The translations under genes were made by a program, and so were the position numbers. A stretch of 64,000 bases of DNA from Dryomyza anilis (lineage: Eukaryota > Arthropoda > Insecta > Diptera > Dryomyzidae). This document shows, in pieces, positions 1-12,185 of the stretch. Numbering within the stretch: the stretch's first letter is position 1; each line of letters begins with the position of its first letter. Location of the stretch: the NCBI GenBank assembly GCA_951804985.1, contig OX638131.1:37231544-37295543 (forward strand), written 5' to 3'. Below the pieces are notes generated by a model. The model worked only from the letters and a program-made list of their open reading frames with translations, had not been told where the DNA came from and did not search any database.

Positions 1-20
1 AGTATACTTGAGTAAAAACT

Positions 21-998
21 ACACAGAAATAAAATGTACATCATATTGATGAATTCCGTTCTTCAAACCAGGATTCATTGTATTGAAGAGCCATTCATAA
101 TATTAATGACTAACGCCATCAATGTTATGAATGCTATCATAAATATGAAGAACGCTTGATAACTGTCGAAAAAGTGTTCTTCAATATGATGAACTGTATG
201 AGAAGAATACGTTTCATCATATTAATGAACAAAAATATAAAATACAACATATATGTTCTTCATATTGAAGAATGCTGTTCATTAAACCAAATTTCTAACA
301 ACATATTTTTTTTTCGTTCATGTTTTACCGTACTTCTCAATTCTCAAGTAGTTTTTGTGTGTTATTTCTTATATAACGCTTGCTCGACATGCATAAATTA
401 GTAAAATGTTTTATAATATATTTATTATAATAACTATTTTTTGTTAATAAAAATTTATATTTATAAAAAATATATTTTTGAAAAAAAAATTTTTTTTTTC
501 GCACAAATTTTTGTTTTCGTATTTTTTTTTTGTTCAACTGTTTTTTTTCGAAATTTTTTTTTCTAACAATGTTTTTTTCGATCAAACTTTTTTTTCGAAA
601 TTTTTTTTGTTCGAAAATTTTTTTTTCGAACATTTGTTTTTTCAAAATTTTTTATTTCACATTTTTTTTTTGAACAATTTTTTTTGTCCAAACATTTTTT
701 TTTTGGGATAATTTTTTTGTAAATTTTTTTACTGTTATTTTTTGAATAAAATTTTTACACTTTTTTTCGAATTATTTTATAATTTTTTTTTTTTTGAAAA
801 AATATTATGAACAAATTCATCAATATGACAATTCAAATTCATTGTATTGAATATTTTGTTCATATATGTAATGAATACATTCATTAATATGTCATTTAAT
901 GAACGGTGGTATCAATATGATGAATCTGGTAGTTGGTGAAAAAAATTCATAATATTTATGAATAAATTCATCATATTGAAGAATTTTTTTTTCTGTGT
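21..998. mobile_element. Foldback-like element, family A
   Basis: The ends are a short inverted repeat: acacagaaa at 21-29 and tttctgtgt at 990-998. Both arms are built from many copies of short near-palindromes such as TTCATCATATTGAAGAA, spaced irregularly, and the centre (about 470-790) is T-rich. No transposase is visible. A related copy in the opposite orientation lies at 61430-62030. I infer a non-autonomous DNA element of foldback type. Confidence 0.6.
470..790. repeat. T-rich low-complexity core of element A
   Basis: The stretch is dominated by runs of 6-10 T broken by TTCGAAA or TTCAAAA. It gives Phe-rich frames on one strand and Lys-rich frames on the other, which I treat as non-coding. 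Confidence 0.7.
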
Positions 999-1171
999 AA
1001 TTTCAAAAATGTATTTAAAAAAAAAACTCAAATTTCAAAATTTAACATTCGCCCCATTGTTATGATAGTGACGACATGATCAAGACATGTAACTGGTAGT
1101 AAGTTCAGTACTTTTCCCTACTTTCCTGGACTTTTTCTACTGGATATTACAAACGGCGTATAAAATTATTG

Positions 1172-1390
1172 TACACCCAGAATTCACTCAAATCCCATTA
1201 AAATTAGTCAATAGGACAATTATTGATTTAATAGTATACAAAAAATAAATATTATCATATAAACTCAATGGCAATATCATGGTATTTTTTATTATTTAAT
1301 TGTATTTTCCGATTAAAATAATAATTTATTCTATTGACTATTTTTAATAGCAAAAAACTATTCTTTATATAGTAAATTTTTCTGGGTGTA
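1172..1390 (-). mobile_element. MITE family M1 (termini TACACCCAG)
   Basis: About 219 bp bounded by tacacccag and ctgggtgta. The interior (AAACTCAATGGCAAT, ATTTTCCGATTAAAATAA) is the reverse complement of the two copies near 60.8 and 61.2 kb. There is no coding capacity. Confidence 0.75.
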
Positions 1391-2857
1391 TGGTATATTA
1401 GCTGCGTTCCCGTGGTTTTTGATCCTGATCTGTAGATCATTTTCTTATACAAAATCAACACAAACAATTAGAACCAGGTTCGTTTTTGGATCAATTACTG
1501 ATCTGGTACTGTACGTATCAAGTGTAAAATTGTTTGTGGTGATGTTATGCTATTGTGAATAGCACTTAATAAGAAGAATTTCTGCTGAAAAAGAAAGGGC
1601 AGAAGAAAACAGTGCTGCCAAATTTTTTAAAATAGAACCGATGGCGTTCCCGTGAAACAGATCTGATTCAAGTACCACGGTAACGCAGCTATTATTTCAA
1701 ATGAGCGTTACAAATACACTTCGGGAAATGAACTGGTACTAGACTAATGACGTGTCTTGTTCCTCGAATATAGTGAATTGATCCTAGTTCTGTATTTTTA
1801 TACAAAACCAACAAAAAACTTGTACATGGCTTTGTCCTAGAGACGGACGAATTAACACTTCATGCAGACCTTTAGACCTATCAAGGAACTACTCTTCAAG
1901 AGCTTGTTTTGTGACCGCTACCAATGGCACCGTTAACATAAAGCGTCTGAAATTATCCGGTCACAGAACTGGCACCAAATCAACCCGTCACAGATATAAA
2001 ACTAGGAAACCTAACCCAGAAAAGGTTCATAAGTATTAAGAAAGATGTGTATTTACACGCCAAGAAAATATTTAGAATTCCGAAAATATCTGAAACATTT
2101 TTATAACTTGAAGTGACTGTAGGTAAAAATAGGTGGTTTATTGAGGTTTATTGGGTATTGATATGGTGATTATGTTACTGAATAACCCATTAAATTATTT
2201 GAATGCATTCATAGACCAAATTTTATTAACTTTTTAAACTGAAAATCACCGAAAATTTTATGTAGTCCGAATTTTTGTATGGGGATTGTCAAAATTACAT
2301 TTAAAACATAACATTAACATTTTGTATATTCCAAAATGTTACTCATACGTCTATGATAATATATTTTATAATTGTTTCAATATATGGTATAAGTTGAATT
2401 TCAAATTATTTAAATTATGAAAATATTGAACTGAGTCTATTTACGAAATAATTTTTATTAAAATTATAATATATTTTTAATATCAAATATTGAGTCATAT
2501 TCCTCGACCATCGTGTAGTTTTTTGTATGCTGAATGAGTATTCATAAAACAATCTTAAACAATACAGACTTTTGACACATCTGCAACACTTGGAACGCCT
2601 GTTCAAACGAAATTGTTTACATTGTCACATCTCACTGTGACTGTGGCTGTCCTGAGGGCATTACCACCGAGCTGTACACAACTAATAGGTGCCAAAGACA
2701 AATGAAACAATTAATTATGTTGCTGCACAGTTCACTGGCCACTAACTATTGAAGTAGATGCAGCAATAGTTCATGTAAATAAAATGTGTACTAAATAAGT
2801 GCAAAATAAACTACAATATTTTTTTAAGGTTTGCGGGAGAAGATATTAAATAACATT
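1391..2857. other. Anonymous AT-rich intergenic DNA
   Basis: I see no gene, RNA or clear repeat boundary here. Open frames are short and lack recognisable motifs. Confidence 0.5.
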
Positions 2858-3107
2858 TCGTCGATGATACTGCAAAACCGCCTAACTGCATGTGAAAATT
2901 ACGACTGATTTTGTGTTATAATTCGGTTTTAAATGATATGTTGATCGGATAAATTAGATAAATGCCATTATATGTTATGACGTACTTAATTTTGTACGAA
3001 GTAAGTTCAGAATTGAGACTCAAAATAGTTTTGTTTCTTCTGTAAAATTTATTTTATAGGAGGTATTCGAAAATGTATATAGGCGGTTTTGCAGTATCAC
3101 CGACGAT
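2858..3107. mobile_element. MITE family M2 (termini TCGTCG-TGATA)
   Basis: About 250 bp with long terminal inverted repeats. The left end reads tcgtcgatgatactgcaaaa and the right end carries its complement, ending in caccgacga; the shared part continues through an ACCGCCTA stretch. Related copies are at 10955-11197 and 42152-42325. Confidence 0.75.
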
Positions 3108-3218
3108 TTAGTAAATAGGTTTGTGGGGATAAATCCCACTACTAAACAAAACGAGAACATTTTTTGTCATGGACATCAATTCTATACAATTCACGGCTGC
3201 AGATTTTGTCTGTATACT

Positions 3219-3770
3219 CCTCCAAAAGTAGGAACTAAGTTTGAAAATGAGCCAAATCGGTCAACGGACACGCCCACCTCCCATACAAGTCACTTTTATA
3301 TAACTCCTTAGGAACTAATAACTCGAAAAGTATTCAAAATATAGTTATAAAATTTAAAACATATTGTTATAATTCACCTAAAAATATGTGGTCCAAAAAT
3401 GGGCGTGATCCGCCCACTTTTTTTTCATTATTTCCCGGGTTTTCATAGTGGAAGTTTGATCCGTAAATTATTAAAATCAAATCTGTGAAATATTTGCCTT
3501 ACAAAATATTAAATATAGGCGTGGTCCGCCCATTTTTATTTTTAAAATTTTTTTATTAGATATTTTATACTTTTATATCAATTTTTTAAATTATATGAGA
3601 CGTAAATTTCTGATATGTGAATAATATTATGAGGTATACAATTAAATATCTCACATTAAGGTGTAGGGTATTCCATAGTCGGGCCCGATCGACTATAACA
3701 GTCCGTCCCATATGACCGAACTTACCCATGTGACCTAACTTTCCCAACTCGTTTCTATTCGTAACATTTT
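3219..3770 (+). repeat. Interspersed repeat R, 5' truncated
   Basis: This segment matches 57218-57810 closely, including the phrases GAAAATGAGCCAAATCGGTC, ACGCCCACCTCCCATACAAG, and the terminal GGTGTAGGGTATTCCATAGT block. The family occurs at least eight times in the window. It begins TATACCCTACACC.. when complete and ends with an AGGGTAT..GTCGG..CCGACTATA signature. It is a non-coding mobile repeat of uncertain class. Confidence 0.7.
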
Positions 3771-4919
3771 TAAGAAAAACTGCTCTCGAACTTTTAGGCC
3801 CTTTTCATTCAGTTTTTAGAATTAAAAAAAATATAGATCCTTACACAACTAGTTTTCCAAAAAACTGTTAACGCAATTTTTCTTTCAAGAACTAATTACA
3901 ATATACCGATAAATACTATTATTCCGATAGGTTTTCATGACATTTGAATCTAAACTCGAAAAATATCGATTTTTTTAGACTATTTTTGGACGATTTTTTA
4001 GCAATCTGAATCTAATGATAAATAAGAAAATGATACATGATTATGCGAACCATAGTTCAAACTATTGACTAAATAAATCACTAACTTTTTTGTATCAGTT
4101 CTCATTTTTAAAATATGCTTTATCAACCCAGTTTCCTTTAAAACTATTGAATTTTTAAACGCTTGTATATTTTACATACAAATTACTAAAAACCAACCGT
4201 TTCAACCGAATTTTCCTCAAATAGAAAAAACTGAGTATGTAATTAGAATAAACATTCTTTGAGTAAGATATTTTCAAATTAGGGGCTGTAGTAGTTTTGT
4301 TTAATATTGATTTTATAAAAGAGTACCAAAGTTTAAAACAGTACCAAAATGCCAAGGATTTTTAAAAGCGGATCAACTAGAAAAAATGTGTAGTTTTGAT
4401 AGTTTGTTTGAACTCTAGATAACCATACATCATTCTTTTGTTTATCATTAAATCCTAAATGGAAAAAAAATCTCTATAGATCCATTTATTTTAAAAACAT
4501 ATTAGAATATTAGCTTTTATTAGTATATTAAAATTAGTCCAGACAATTTAAAGAAAAATTGCGTTTAACTTTTTTTGTTAAACTATTTTTCCACCGAACT
4601 ATATTTTTATTCAAAGTAGTTGGTGAGAACGGTTTAAAAATAGTATTGGAACTTTCTCAAAAACGCTACGTCTATTACTAAATATAAAAACTGAGTATGC
4701 AGTCAAACTGAGCACCAGTGAATTATATAGAATTGATGCATGGGATGTCCATGGCAAAAATCGTGTTGAGTAGTGTTAAAGTAATTTTATAATTATAATA
4801 ATATTTTAAACTTATTTTATGACAATAAAATTAATTTCTATTCTACACCGTGAAAATTAATGTAATAAATTTTAATAAATTTTTGTTTTGATTTTGGAAA
4901 ATATTAATGCTCTTACTTA
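3771..4919. other. Anonymous AT-rich intergenic DNA
   Basis: No supported gene or repeat boundary is seen. Confidence 0.45.
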
Positions 4920-5092
4920 CACTCAGAAAAAAATACTATAAAATCAATAGGTTTTTGCTATTAAATAATTTCAATAGGATAAATTATTATTTTATATGTA
5001 AACACCATTAAATACTACAACATACTATTAAATTGTTTTTGTATTTATATGAAAATATTGATTTTTTTAATATGAAATTTTTCTGAGAGTAT
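4920..5092 (+). mobile_element. Diverged MITE M1 copy
   Basis: It starts actcagaaaaaaatactata and ends ttctgagagt. The internal phrases (TCAATAGGATAAATTATTATTTTA, read in parts) match the 60.8-kb copies. It is shorter and more diverged than those. Confidence 0.6.
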
Positions 5093-5458
5093 TTTTTTAA
5101 TGAATTTGTAAATATTTTTTATTTAACTACACAATGCATTAGAAAATATAGTATGTTTTTGTTTCTATATTTTTAGATTTTAATTTCGAATGTACTGCGT
5201 GCTTATTGTAAATGTGAACAAGTACAAATCAAATTCAAGCAAAGCAACTGAAATCAACTCATTGAAGACATAAGACAATGAATTTTCTGCGAGTGCTTAT
5301 ATTATTTATATTTGGTACAAGTAAAAACAATACTTAAAACCTTTGAATATGTCTTTGTGTCGTCACAACTACAGAAGATAAATGTTACATAATGTATTAT
5401 GTTTCAATCTTTATAAAAATATGTTTGTCATACACACTTTGATAAGTCTGTATAACAG

Positions 5459-5645
5459 TTACACAGAGAATACAGAATACAGTAAAAATAAACGCAGATG
5501 TAGTAATTTTATTGTACTTTTCATGAAATTAATTTAATACAGAATGTATTAAAAAGATTTGAGATGTAATAATTTTTCTACTTATTTCTGTATGTATGAA
5601 TACAAAATGTAGTAATGTTTAATACAAGTTTTGTATGCTCTGTAT
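5459..5645. mobile_element. MITE-like element, family M3
   Basis: A short element rich in alternating ATACAGAATGTA and TGTAGTAATTTT phrases. It begins tacacagagaatacag and ends tgctctgtatt. It resembles the TACACCGAAAAA elements at 18.1 and 18.8 kb in composition. No coding capacity. Confidence 0.45.
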
Positions 5646-6029
5646 TGCGATTCGAAAGTCAATGCTATACGAAAGTCAATTTTATTCGTAGGACCAAGCG
5701 ATTCGAATGCAAATTCACACAATCTAACGCAATCGCAAAGCTAACCGTGTTGTTACTTTGTGTGTTTTAATGCGAAAATTTTAAACTTTAATGCCAAAGT
5801 ACTATTTATTCGAATACGAATAATATCACTTTCGAATTGCGTTACAGAGTAACCCCCCGGCATTCAATTTATGTAGTTGTTTTCCATGCAAAAAAACTAC
5901 ATGAATGTAGTAACAAAACATAAATTTGTGTTTGAAAATTAATTAAATACATATGTATTAATTTTAAAAACCTTTTAAATTCTGGTTAATATAGTATTAT
6001 CTTCGTTGTATATACAGTTAAGCATTATA

Positions 6030-7210
6030 TTTCTCTTACGAAGACCAACACGTTTCAATTTGCTTACAAAAAACGGAAAATTTAAAAAAAAAAGTTTTAT
6101 TATAATAAGCATAAGTTTATTTTATCGACGAAAAGATGCATTCAATTATTTACGAGAAGTTACGAGAAGAATCTCATTCTCATTTTCTCTACGAACAGAA
6201 GCATAACCTTATCTTTCCCACGAATAGAAGCACATTTACATTTTATCTACGAACAAAAGCGCATTTTTAATTTCACCACGAATAAAAGCATATATGTATT
6301 CTTGAGACAGATATCATATTTGTGGTTAAGAAATCACAAAATGTTGATGATGGACTTGATAGTATTTTATGACCAAAATTGTTGATTTTTCATTGATGAC
6401 GTGGTTTCCAGTTGTGTCAGTGGACATTTTTTGATGAAACTCTTCCAATGAATAATAGCTTCACATGCATGTGCGATCTGTTCAGAACCTACTTGTGTCA
6501 CTGGACATTTTTTTGGAAAAATTTGTTCCATTGGGATATGGCCAGAACCTTGTACCTTTTTTGGAAAAAATTTGTTCGTTTAGGATTTGATCAGAACCCA
6601 CTTGCTTTATTGGACATTTTGTTGGTAAAATTTGTTCCTTTAGAATTTTTCAGAACTTAACTGTAGAAAATTTGTTCCTTTGGGATTTGGGCAGAACCCA
6701 ACTGCGTCATTAAATATATTTTTTTTTGTTGGACAATTTTATTCTTTTCGGGTTCGGAGGAACACATTTTTAAAAAAATATGTCCAATGATGCAATTGAC
6801 TTCTGGCCAAAACCCATGTGGGTTCTGGCAAATTCCAATGGAACAAATTTTTCCAAAAAAAAGCCGAATAACGTAGGTGGGTTCTGGCCAAATCCCAGTG
6901 GCCTAAGTTTGCTTTTGTGCACAAGCAGTCCACTGGGATACCTTTCTTAAAGAAATATATATGCTTTTTGTCTTGGCGAAATGATAGATGATCTTTTTTT
7001 CGTAGCTAAATGTAAAAGTGTTTCTTGTCGTTGCGAGAATGGAGTTTCGTTTTGTGGCTATGTAACGTATATGCTTCATTTCTTGGCTATAATAAAAATG
7101 TGATTGTTTTCGTGGGAAAACTGAACTTGTGCTTTTTTTCGTATTTACGAAAAACGTGCTGTTTTTCGTAAGCAAATTGGAACGTGTGGATTTTCGTAAG
7201 AGGCGTCGAT
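6030..7210. mobile_element. Foldback element with internally repetitive inverted arms
   Basis: The left end reads ctcttacgaagaccaacacg and the right end is its inverted partner (cgtgtggattttcgtaagag). The outer arms, about 280 bp each, consist of diverged units of about 25 bp (CCACGAATAGAAGCACATTT type). The inner arms consist of longer units carrying TTGGAAAAATTTGTTCC and GGGATTTGGCCAGAACCCA, again in opposite orientation on the two sides of about 6700. Long inverted repeats made of tandem subrepeats are the hallmark of Drosophila Foldback-type elements. There is no transposase, and the frames in this stretch are by-products of the repeats. Confidence 0.75.
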
Positions 7211-8694
7211 TAATTGTTGCCAGAAATGATCATCATAAATTATGTTGACATTTATTTGGATATAATTCAATAAACGAGTTGCGCTCTTTTTAAACTTTTG
7301 CGCTAAATTATGTTACCAATCAAATGAAAGTACATCAGTTCAAACCACAAAATTGTATTGCAAATAAATTCATTAAACTGAAATCCGCTGGAATTCACAA
7401 AAAAAAAAATGAGAAAACGAGTTTAGCTCTGAATTTGTAGTGACTTCCTTTCGCAAACGTAGAGGACATCGAGGACGAAAGGCGGAAATTTGCTAAGGAA
7501 ATTACTCAAGTTGAATGATGTGAAAGGAGCCAGTGAAAGTCGTTGGCACTCGAACAGATTGAATGTGGTCGAGATGTCAACGTGAGACGACGACGACGAT
7601 GTCAATATAAATTGACACGGCAAACGTGTAACGGTCGGAAGAGTGAAATTCGGAATTGCGACGAACCTATTGGATTTGTCAGACACCACAGCGGAAGCAC
7701 CAACGATGAAGGTGAAGACGTATAAATATTGAAGCTAGTTCGAAGTGACATTTATGTAATAATCGAGCTCTGAATGCGATTTATCCATGGAGGAACTGTG
7801 TTTCCTGTTTCCTAATTGTGCGCGCTGCTTCACTGAAGGATGTAGTGAAATAAAATGGATTGCGGCAAAAATGAGTATAGCAAAAAGCATTAAATTGAAG
7901 CCCAAATGAAAGAAAATCTAATCTTATAGTAATTGACATCTAATTTTACGATGTAAAGTTTGATTCTTTTTTTATAACCATTTTTCAAATAGCACAAAAC
8001 TTAAATACTACAAATTAACTCGTTTGTTATTTACTAAACTTAAGTTTGTATTAAATATTTGCGGAAATAAATTGTATATATTTTTATGATACTCGGGATA
8101 GTGGTTATCGTAATTCCAAATGTAGTGTGCGTCCTTGATGATGGCATCATAAACAATTTTATTCCGGAATTTTATGGCCATCGATTCACTGCCCCGTATT
8201 CACTGCCTTATCAATCTCTGCTAAAGCAAACAAACATTAAACTAAGTAACCGCCAAGAAAAACAAAGTGATTTTCATCCCCAGAGAAAATTGCTCTATTT
8301 TGGTTCATTGTACGTAGAAATTATTTTGGTTTTTTTATTTTGTTGAGGCAGTTCAGTTTATGACCGACCACATGTTTATGTGGCTTGATTGGCACGGGAA
8401 TTGGTGCCTTTTGGCAAATAGTGCCTGTACACTGTGGCAGTAATTTGATACCGCTTTGCAAGTGCAAATGAGATTTTTGTCTAAATTATAAAAGTTTATT
8501 TGGATTTGTTGGGAACTAAATTTAAATAAGATTCAAATTTTCGGACATTTATATATTGAATAAATGTAAAAAAAATAACAACCAATCAACCAATTCGGTT
8601 CTCGTAAATGTTAAATACTATTCGTATAGCCAAAAACTAATATGTGGTAGTATTGACTGTTCAAATTTTAAAATAATTTTGTGTGTGTGCAACC
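7211..8694. other. Unassigned intergenic DNA with a higher-GC patch
   Basis: Positions 7440-7740 are less AT-rich than their surroundings and include a GACGACGACGACGATG run. I could not assign a product to any frame there. The frame at 8086-8346 has no recognisable domain. Nothing else is supported. Confidence 0.4.
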
Positions 8695-8944
8695 GAATAA
8701 TAATAGTTTGGCGCTACAGTCCTATAAGAACTTCGGCCGAGCTCTCCCACTATTTTGAGCTGTGCGTGTTATATTTGTGCTGAAAGTGATGGGACCTAGT
8801 TTATTGCCGAATCCGAACGGCGGGTGAGAGCTTTTCATAGGAAATTTTTTACTCTCGTAGGTTTGCCGTTTACTGCCGAGAGGTAGCGCGGTATAAAAAA
8901 ATGTTTCTATGAAAAGATGTTGTTAACCCCAGTCCAGGCTTGAA
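8695..8944 (-). mobile_element. tRNA-derived SINE, copy 1 (head missing)
   Basis: It carries the SINE body on the minus strand, from the AATAATAATAG tail through the ACTTCGGCCGAGCTCTC region to CCCCAGTCCAGGCTTGAA. It stops at the B box: the tRNA-like head is absent and GATATCG-rich repeat sequence follows directly. Either the copy was truncated or a later rearrangement removed the head. Confidence 0.8.
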
Positions 8945-9290
8945 ATCGTTACGAGATCAATGCGAAAAAAAGTAAAAATCACACGATATCGGACACTTGA
9001 TCGTACAGATGTCGAGCGTCAAAATGGGCCTACATGGTAGGTAGATATCGATCCGTTTTGTCGGAGTTTTCTCGGTACGATGACAAAATGATCAATGTTC
9101 GATAGTGCTTCGAAAAATATTGCGATATCGACGCGATAAATGTTTATATATCATATTTTGTAAATGAATTTGAAAGTACGAGAAATTACAAAAATTAGAA
9201 TCGATGAAAGAACGAGTTCTAACTTTTTTCTCGAAGTTATTCGATTAAAACTCGAGGCATCGAAGGCCTTCGAGTCATGGCAGACTGGGA
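8945..9290. repeat. GATATCG-rich repeat family E, copy 1
   Basis: It begins atcgttacgagatcaatgcg and ends near ccttcgagtcatggcagact. Most of it is reverse-complement-like to 45403-45800 (GATATCGAGCGTCAAA, TAGGTAGATATCGA). Other copies are near 52.3 and 58.9 kb. Confidence 0.6.
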
Positions 9291-9378
9291 ACTGCCTTTA
9301 ATACATACTGCATTTATATTTTTTTTAAATGAACAATATTTCGTTCCTGGCTGCGAAACGGTTTTTTTTTTGTTTTTA

Positions 9379-9845
9379 TACCCCACACCTATGAGGTACA
9401 GGGTATATTAACTTTGTGCATATATTGTAACGCTCCTGAGGAGGCGTGTCCGGTATGGAAAAGTATATATATTCTTGATGAGCATCACTACCCGAGCCCT
9501 TTAGCCATGTCCGTCTGTCTGTCCGTCTTGCTGTCTTGCTGTCCGAATACAGAATAACTTGAGAAATACTAATCAGAATGCGATGACATTTCGTCTCAAT
9601 ATATTTTAGCCAAAAGTAGGAACCAATTATATTTTTCATTTTTTTATACTTTCATATACATTTTTTAATTTATGGGGATATAAGACGAAAATTTCTGATA
9701 TATGAATAATATTCTGAGGGTGGGGAGGTTCAGCATAATTAAAATCTTTAAAATTAAGGTATGCAATTAAATATCCCACATTAATATCCCCACCAAAGGT
9801 GTAGGGTATTCCATAGTCGGGCCCGACCGACTATAAAAATCCGCC
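9379..9845 (+). repeat. Interspersed repeat R, internally deleted copy
   Basis: It starts tataccccacacctatgagg and carries GTCCGTCTGTCTGTCCGTC and the terminal GTCGGGCCCGACCGACTATA. Compared with 56982-57770 it lacks the middle few hundred bases. Confidence 0.75.
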
Positions 9846-10135
9846 CCAGTCGTGTATAGAACTTCGGCCGAGCTCTCTCACCATTTTGAGCTGTGCGTGT
9901 TATATTTGTACTCAAAGTGGTGGGACCTATAGCTTATTGCCGAATCCAAACGGCGGGTGAGAGCTTTTCATAGGCAATGTTTTACTCTAGTAGGTTTGCC
10001 ATTTACTTCCGAGAGGTAGCGCGGTATAGAAAAATGTTTCTATGAGAAGATGTTGTTAGCCCCAGTCCAGACTTGAACCGGGGACCTTTCGGCTCGAAGT
10101 CCAACGCACTAACCACTGAGCTACCGCGGCTACAT
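9846..10135 (-). mobile_element. tRNA-derived SINE, copy 2
   Basis: Minus-strand copy with the complete tRNA-like head (GCCGCGGTAGCTCAGTGG, read from 10130 downward) and B box. It abuts the preceding R repeat directly, so its 3' tail is missing or merged with that repeat. Confidence 0.85.
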
Positions 10136-10954
10136 TTACATTTTCCTTTTGTTGTTGTTTTTGTATTTTTGCTTTTGTTTTTACTTTTATTTTTGCTTTA
10201 GTGTTTTGATTATGTGTTTTGTTTTTGTATATTTGCTTTTTTTGTATTTTTTCTTTTTAATTTTTGAATTTCTTGTTGCGTTTTTACCAGCTTTTGTTTT
10301 TTTTTTTGTTTTTGGTTTTTTATGTTTGATTTTCTTTTTGTGTTTGTGCTTTTGTTTTTACTTTAGATTTTTTCTTTTGCTTTTTTGATTTTCTTTTTAC
10401 TTGTGTTTGCTTGTGTTTATGTGTTTTTTCTTTTGTTTTTGTTATTTTTGATTTCTTTTTTTAGTTTTTGATTTTGTGTTTTTACTTTTGTTTTTGTTTC
10501 TGCTTTTGACATTGTTTTCTTGATTTTTGTTGTTCAATTTTGTGTTTTTAATTTCGATTTTTATTTTATGTTTTACTTTTGTTTTTGTTTTGTTTCTGCT
10601 TTTGTATCCGTGTTTTTGATTTTTCTGCTAGTTTTGTGTTTTTGCTTTTGCTTTTACTTTAGTTTTTGTATTTAACTTTGTGTTTTTTTTTGTATTTTTT
10701 GGTTTTGAATTTTTTTATTTGTGTTTTTGTTTTATGTTCGTTTCTGATGTAATTGCTGAGTTATATCTTTTTAAAATTAAGGCTAGGTTGGGAGGTGCCA
10801 CGCCCTTTTGCTCAATCACGCCCATATATACGATGTCACCCTCTGGAATTCATAGTATCAGTCAATGCGTTCAGTCAAATTGGTTCAGCGGTTTTGACGT
10901 GATGCTGGAACAAACAGACAGACCTACGAGTATACGAACCAAGAATTTAATATA
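10136..10954 (-). mobile_element. Helitron-type fragment with T-rich filler
   Basis: 10140-10745 is a T-rich array of TTTTTG/TTTTGC words, the complement of the A-rich stretches inside the 12.2-kb Helitron. 10780-10950 contains GGGAGGTGCCACGCCC and GGTTCAGCGGTTTTGACG, complements of phrases near the 5' end of that element. Frames rich in Phe/Cys/Leu here are not genes. Confidence 0.55.
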
Positions 10955-11197
10955 TCGTCGGTGATAATGCAAAACCGCTTAAAATTACGCCTAATTTGTG
11001 CTATGATCGATTTTTTTGTGATATTTTAATGATATGTTAATCGGATAAATTTTATAAATGCCATTATAAGTTAGACATACTTAATTTTACATGAAGTAAG
11101 TGATGAATTAAGACTGAAAATAATGTTGTCATTACAAATCATTTTGTAAGAGGTATTTGAAAATGTAGATAGGCGGTTTTACAGTATCACAGACGAT
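10955..11197. mobile_element. MITE family M2, copy 2
   Basis: Bounded by tcgtcggtgataatgcaaaa and agtatcacagacga, with the same interior (TTAATTTTACATGAAGTAAG) as the 2.9-kb copy. It directly adjoins the Helitron fragment. Confidence 0.75.
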
Positions 11198-12185
11198 ATA
11201 TATACATATATAAAACTGATAAATATTAATTTAAATTTCATAAATATATGGAAAGAAATAATACACCTGCATTTAGTTTTATTGCATTCTGTATTTATTT
11301 ATGTTATTTATTTTTTCAAAATGGACTGTTATAAAAAATTTGAAAGTATGTATAATAAAAATGTTTTCGTGATTATGAAGTTGGAAAAATAACTAAAATT
11401 ATCATAATCAGTTCTGGCAAAACAAAGATACTAAGCATATAAATTGTAATGACTTTTTTGCAAAATACGCGGTCCCTTAAAAAGTAAGTAATTGTAATGA
11501 ACTAAATTCTTTCAAAAAAAAAGACAAACATTTATTAAACTATTTTTTTAGTGTATATTTTTAATAAGGGGTTGATCATTAAAATTTATTTTCACTTTAG
11601 TTTAATTTTTTATTTTAACTAATAATTCAGTAAACGTATAAAAAAATATAATAGTAAAAATATAATGATCAAATTATAAAACATGTTATGTTTTTAAATT
11701 TATTTACTTACCACCGACATGTTATTGCAATTTAACATAATTTGTAAAGACAACATTTTATGTAAATATCTTGTAGACATTTAATATACATAAGATATTC
11801 ATGCGTATAACAAATTAATAACAATTTGCATGGCTAAATCCTGCTCAGATAACTAGTTCAGCTTTCATTACCAGGCGTACATCAGCATAGTGCACTCCGG
11901 GGAAATTAATTCTTTACTACATGTTTCTTTGGAAATTCTCTACACATTATGTTGGCTAATTAAATGTATACAAAATAATTAAAAATCATAGTTTATCTGG
12001 CATATTATGTAACTGGAAAAGTGTTCATTTAAAATAATTCGTAAATCAAGAAAACACTTTGTGTTTTATTAGTATGTTTTTAAAAACTTCCCATTAACTA
12101 TTTTATTTCATAAATATAATTTTATTTTTAGTATGTAAATAAATAATCGTACATCGTATTTATTAAAAACTCAAATTACAAATAA
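11198..12185. other. Anonymous AT-rich intergenic DNA
   Basis: No gene, RNA or defined repeat was recognised. Confidence 0.45.

Noticed and set aside
337..711. Phe-rich and Lys-rich frames
   Set aside because: They come from the T-rich core of a foldback element and have no domain.
6412..7175. Frames rich in Trp/Phe and Lys/Ser around the 6-7-kb foldback
   Set aside because: The frames on opposite strands share motifs (WTFFWKNLFHW) because the arms are inverted copies; they have no independent coding support.
8086..8346. 86-residue frame with a hydrophobic start
   Set aside because: The start resembles a signal peptide, but there is no family similarity I recognise, no promoter or poly(A) context, and it lies in AT-rich DNA where such frames arise by chance.
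10149..10388. Cys/Phe-rich membrane-like frame
   Set aside because: It is simple T-rich filler of a Helitron-type repeat, mirrored by A-rich filler at 12.4-12.8 kb.
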